Assembly: GCA_016882345.1 (NCBI GenBank)
Contig: VGQR01000099.1
Coordinates: 1 to 7,041 of the forward strand
Source: Cyanobacteria bacterium K_DeepCast_35m_m2_023
GTDB taxonomy: Bacteria > Cyanobacteriota > Cyanobacteriia > PCC-6307 > Cyanobiaceae
Direction of reading: 5' to 3'
Length of the DNA: 7,041 bases
Shown here: positions 5,469 through 7,041 of the stretch, one piece after another
How the letters are laid out: each line of letters starts with the position of its first letter
How positions within the stretch are numbered: the stretch's first letter is position 1
The notes under the pieces: model-generated
What the model was told of the DNA's origin: nothing
Database searches by the model: none
What the model saw: the letters and a program-made list of their open reading frames with translations, nothing else
Program-made: the position numbers and the translations under genes

Positions 5469-7041
5469 GCAGGTGCAGACAGTCCTGCAGCGGGTCGACC
5501 CGTTGCACGCGAACCAGCAGCGCCTCGGCAGGCTCGCAGCCGGCTGGGCACAGCGCCGGCAGCTCCATGGCCAGCGACTCGATCCAGATCAGCCCCAGCT
5601 GATCGGATTCGCGCAGCCAGCGCAAAAACTGGGCCGGCCACTGACCGCCCCGGTGCTCGGCAAACCAAACCTGGCGCCAATGGCGCTGGTCGTCGCGGCT
5701 CAGCTGAATGCCTTGGCGCAGTGGATCGTCCAGCTCGGCCAGTTGGGCCTGGATCTCGGCCTGGGGCAACGGCACGTCGCCAGCGAGCTGCAAGGCCAGT
5801 TGGCGCTGCACCAGCAGGTCGCCGTAGCGCCGAATCGGGCTGGTGGCCTGGACATAGGCCTCCAGCCCCAGGCTGAAATGGGGCGCTGGGGTGGCGGCCG
5901 TGAGTCCCCGTCCCAGACCCTGCTTGCAGGCGGCATGATGCACCGGCCCGGCGGGGCGTTGGGCGAGCTCCGCCGGGGAGGGCATGGCCCCCGGCATTTG
6001 ACTGCGGTAGGCCAGGGCCAGCCCATGGCTCTGGCCGTGCGCTGCGACCACGGCTCCGGCCAGGATCATCGCCTCGGCCACCAGCAGCCGTGCGGGGGTC
6101 GGCTCGGTGATCTCGAGCTCGGGCTGGCCATCGCTGCTGCAGTGAATCCGCCCCTCGGGCTGATCCAGCAGCAGGGCGCCGCGGGTTTGGCGCCAGGTGC
6201 GCCGGCGCTGCATCAGTGTCTGCAGCTGGGCCAATTCGGCCTCCTGCGGGGGCGCCAGCTCGATCAGTTCGTCGGCATCGGCGTAGCTGAGCCGATACGA
6301 GGGCTTGATCCAACTGCGTTCGATTCCGTAGCTCGCCACGGCGCCGTCGTCGGCCAGCACCACCCACAAGCTCCAGGCCGCCGTGCGCTGGCCGGCGCGC
6401 AAACTCAACGGGCCACGGGACAGCTCCCAGGGGAACATCGGCTGGATACCCCGGGCCAGATACAGAGAGGATCCACGGCGACGGGCTTCGCAATCGAGCG
6501 GATCGCCAGGGGTGATCAACCGGCCGGGATCGGCGACATGGATCCAGATGCGCGGGCGACCGTCGTCGCTGCGATCGAGCCCGAGGGCGTCGTCGATGTC
6601 TTCGGTGTCTTCGTCATCGATCGTGAAGCAGCGAAGCGCTGTGCGATCGCTGCGTTGCCCATCGCCGGGGCGGGGGGCATCAGCGCTGGCCATCAGCTGC
6701 CGAGCGTGGGCTTCGAGCTCGGCTGAAAACCCATGGCCCCAAGGACTGTGGCGCAAGGCGGGCAGCCCATGGGGGTCCCACTGCCCCAGGTCGACCAACA
6801 GTTGCCTGACCGCAGCAGGCTCAGGGCGGCAGTCGGCCTCGCGCAGCAGGTGTTGCAACGCCGCCGGCCAAGGGTCGGCGCTGGACGAGTGGACGCCGGC
6901 CCGATCAACAAGCAGCTCGAGTTCGGCGCGCTGGGGTGGGGCCAGCACAGCAGCATCGATGGGTTGGCGAGCACGCACCAAGGCATGCCAGGCGCGTTGA
7001 GCCTGCTGGCGCAAGTGCATGGTTCGGCGGGCCTTGCGCTG
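5455..7041 (-). CDS. RNase II/RNB-family 3'-5' exoribonuclease, 5' end beyond window
   Basis: This enzyme hydrolyses RNA processively from the 3' end. Numbering is from the ATG at 7020. Residues 130-150 contain FTIDDEDTEDIDDALGL, with Asp135, Asp141, Asp143 and Asp144 at the spacing of the four metal-binding aspartates of E. coli RNase II (201, 207, 209, 210). HVADPGRLITPGDPLDCEA follows at 161-179. HFSLGLEAYVQATSPIRRYGD (381-401) supplies the conserved catalytic-site arginine region. The last roughly 80 residues look like a small beta-barrel in the S1 position. The first 120 residues are helical rather than cold-shock-like. The frame remains open for seven codons upstream of the ATG (QRKARRT) up to the window edge. 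That stretch reads like a continuing basic helix, so the true start probably lies outside. Related cyanobacterial genes are annotated as rnb, vacB or zam; I leave the symbol open. All catalytic residues are present, so it should be active. Confidence 0.93.
   Translation of the reverse strand, partial: QRKARRTMHLRQQAQRAWHALVRARQPIDAAVLAPPQRAELELLVDRAGVHSSSADPWPAALQHLLREADCRPEPAAVRQLLVDLGQWDPHGLPALRHSPWGHGFSAELEAHARQLMASADAPRPGDGQRSDRTALRCFTIDDEDTEDIDDALGLDRSDDGRPRIWIHVADPGRLITPGDPLDCEARRRGSSLYLARGIQPMFPWELSRGPLSLRAGQRTAAWSLWVVLADDGAVASYGIERSWIKPSYRLSYADADELIELAPPQEAELAQLQTLMQRRRTWRQTRGALLLDQPEGRIHCSSDGQPELEITEPTPARLLVAEAMILAGAVVAAHGQSHGLALAYRSQMPGAMPSPAELAQRPAGPVHHAACKQGLGRGLTAATPAPHFSLGLEAYVQATSPIRRYGDLLVQRQLALQLAGDVPLPQAEIQAQLAELDDPLRQGIQLSRDDQRHWRQVWFAEHRGGQWPAQFLRWLRESDQLGLIWIESLAMELPALCPAGCEPAEALLVRVQRVDPLQDCLHLRAHR
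6643..6650. repeat. Single HIP1 octamer (GCGATCGC)
   Basis: One copy of the cyanobacterial highly iterated palindrome lies within the RNase gene. Genomes that use HIP1 heavily usually carry several copies in 7 kb, so one copy in GC-rich DNA may be chance and suggests a lineage without strong HIP1 enrichment. Confidence 0.45.

Noticed and set aside
5309..6726. Long open frames overlapping the RNase gene (421 codons on plus, 394 codons on minus in another frame)
   Set aside because: They overlap intact RNB catalytic motifs, and their translations are composition-driven shadows rich in Arg, Pro, Ala and Gly.
1..7041. CRISPR array, tRNA, rRNA, transposase or prophage signatures
   Set aside because: No regularly spaced repeats, cloverleaf-like segments, terminal inverted repeats or mobile-element proteins were seen on either strand.

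Overview
The window looks like chromosomal sequence from a GC-rich picocyanobacterium of the Synechococcus/Cyanobium type. The evidence is the very high GC coding style and a CCB2/CCB4-family gene, a family tied to haem attachment in the cytochrome b6f complex of oxygenic phototrophs. The other genes (a Thermus-type MetRS, a long LptC-like lipoprotein, an RNase II-type enzyme with a helical N-terminus) fit this. Species cannot be fixed from the sequence alone.

Layout, left to right. A TerB-like gene on the minus strand is cut by the left edge (<1-185). After a 61-bp divergent spacer comes the CCB-type membrane protein on the plus strand (247-936). Its 3' end runs 83 bp into the 3' end of a minus-strand lptC-like gene (854-1987). 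That gene is the downstream member of a tight pair with metG (1987-3528, minus): the metG stop and lptC start share one base (TGATG), and a GGAGG Shine-Dalgarno lies inside the end of metG. An 87-bp divergent spacer (3529-3615) holds a nested inverted repeat and precedes a plus-strand FAD-dependent oxidoreductase of unknown substrate (3616-5430). This gene converges, with 24 bp between the stops, on a minus-strand RNase II/RNB gene (5455 to the right edge) whose reading frame is still open at base 7041.

Functionally the genes are mostly housekeeping: methionine charging of tRNA, lipopolysaccharide export, cytochrome b6f assembly and RNA decay. The FAD oxidoreductase is the least characterised enzyme and the only one without an obvious partner. 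The window is almost fully coding. No tRNA, rRNA, CRISPR array, insertion sequence, phage gene or defence system was seen.

I found no clear previously undescribed system. The most interesting signals are the overlapping convergent gene tails, the nested inverted repeat upstream of the oxidoreductase, and a strong excess of CTCGAG produced by context-dependent leucine codon choice.
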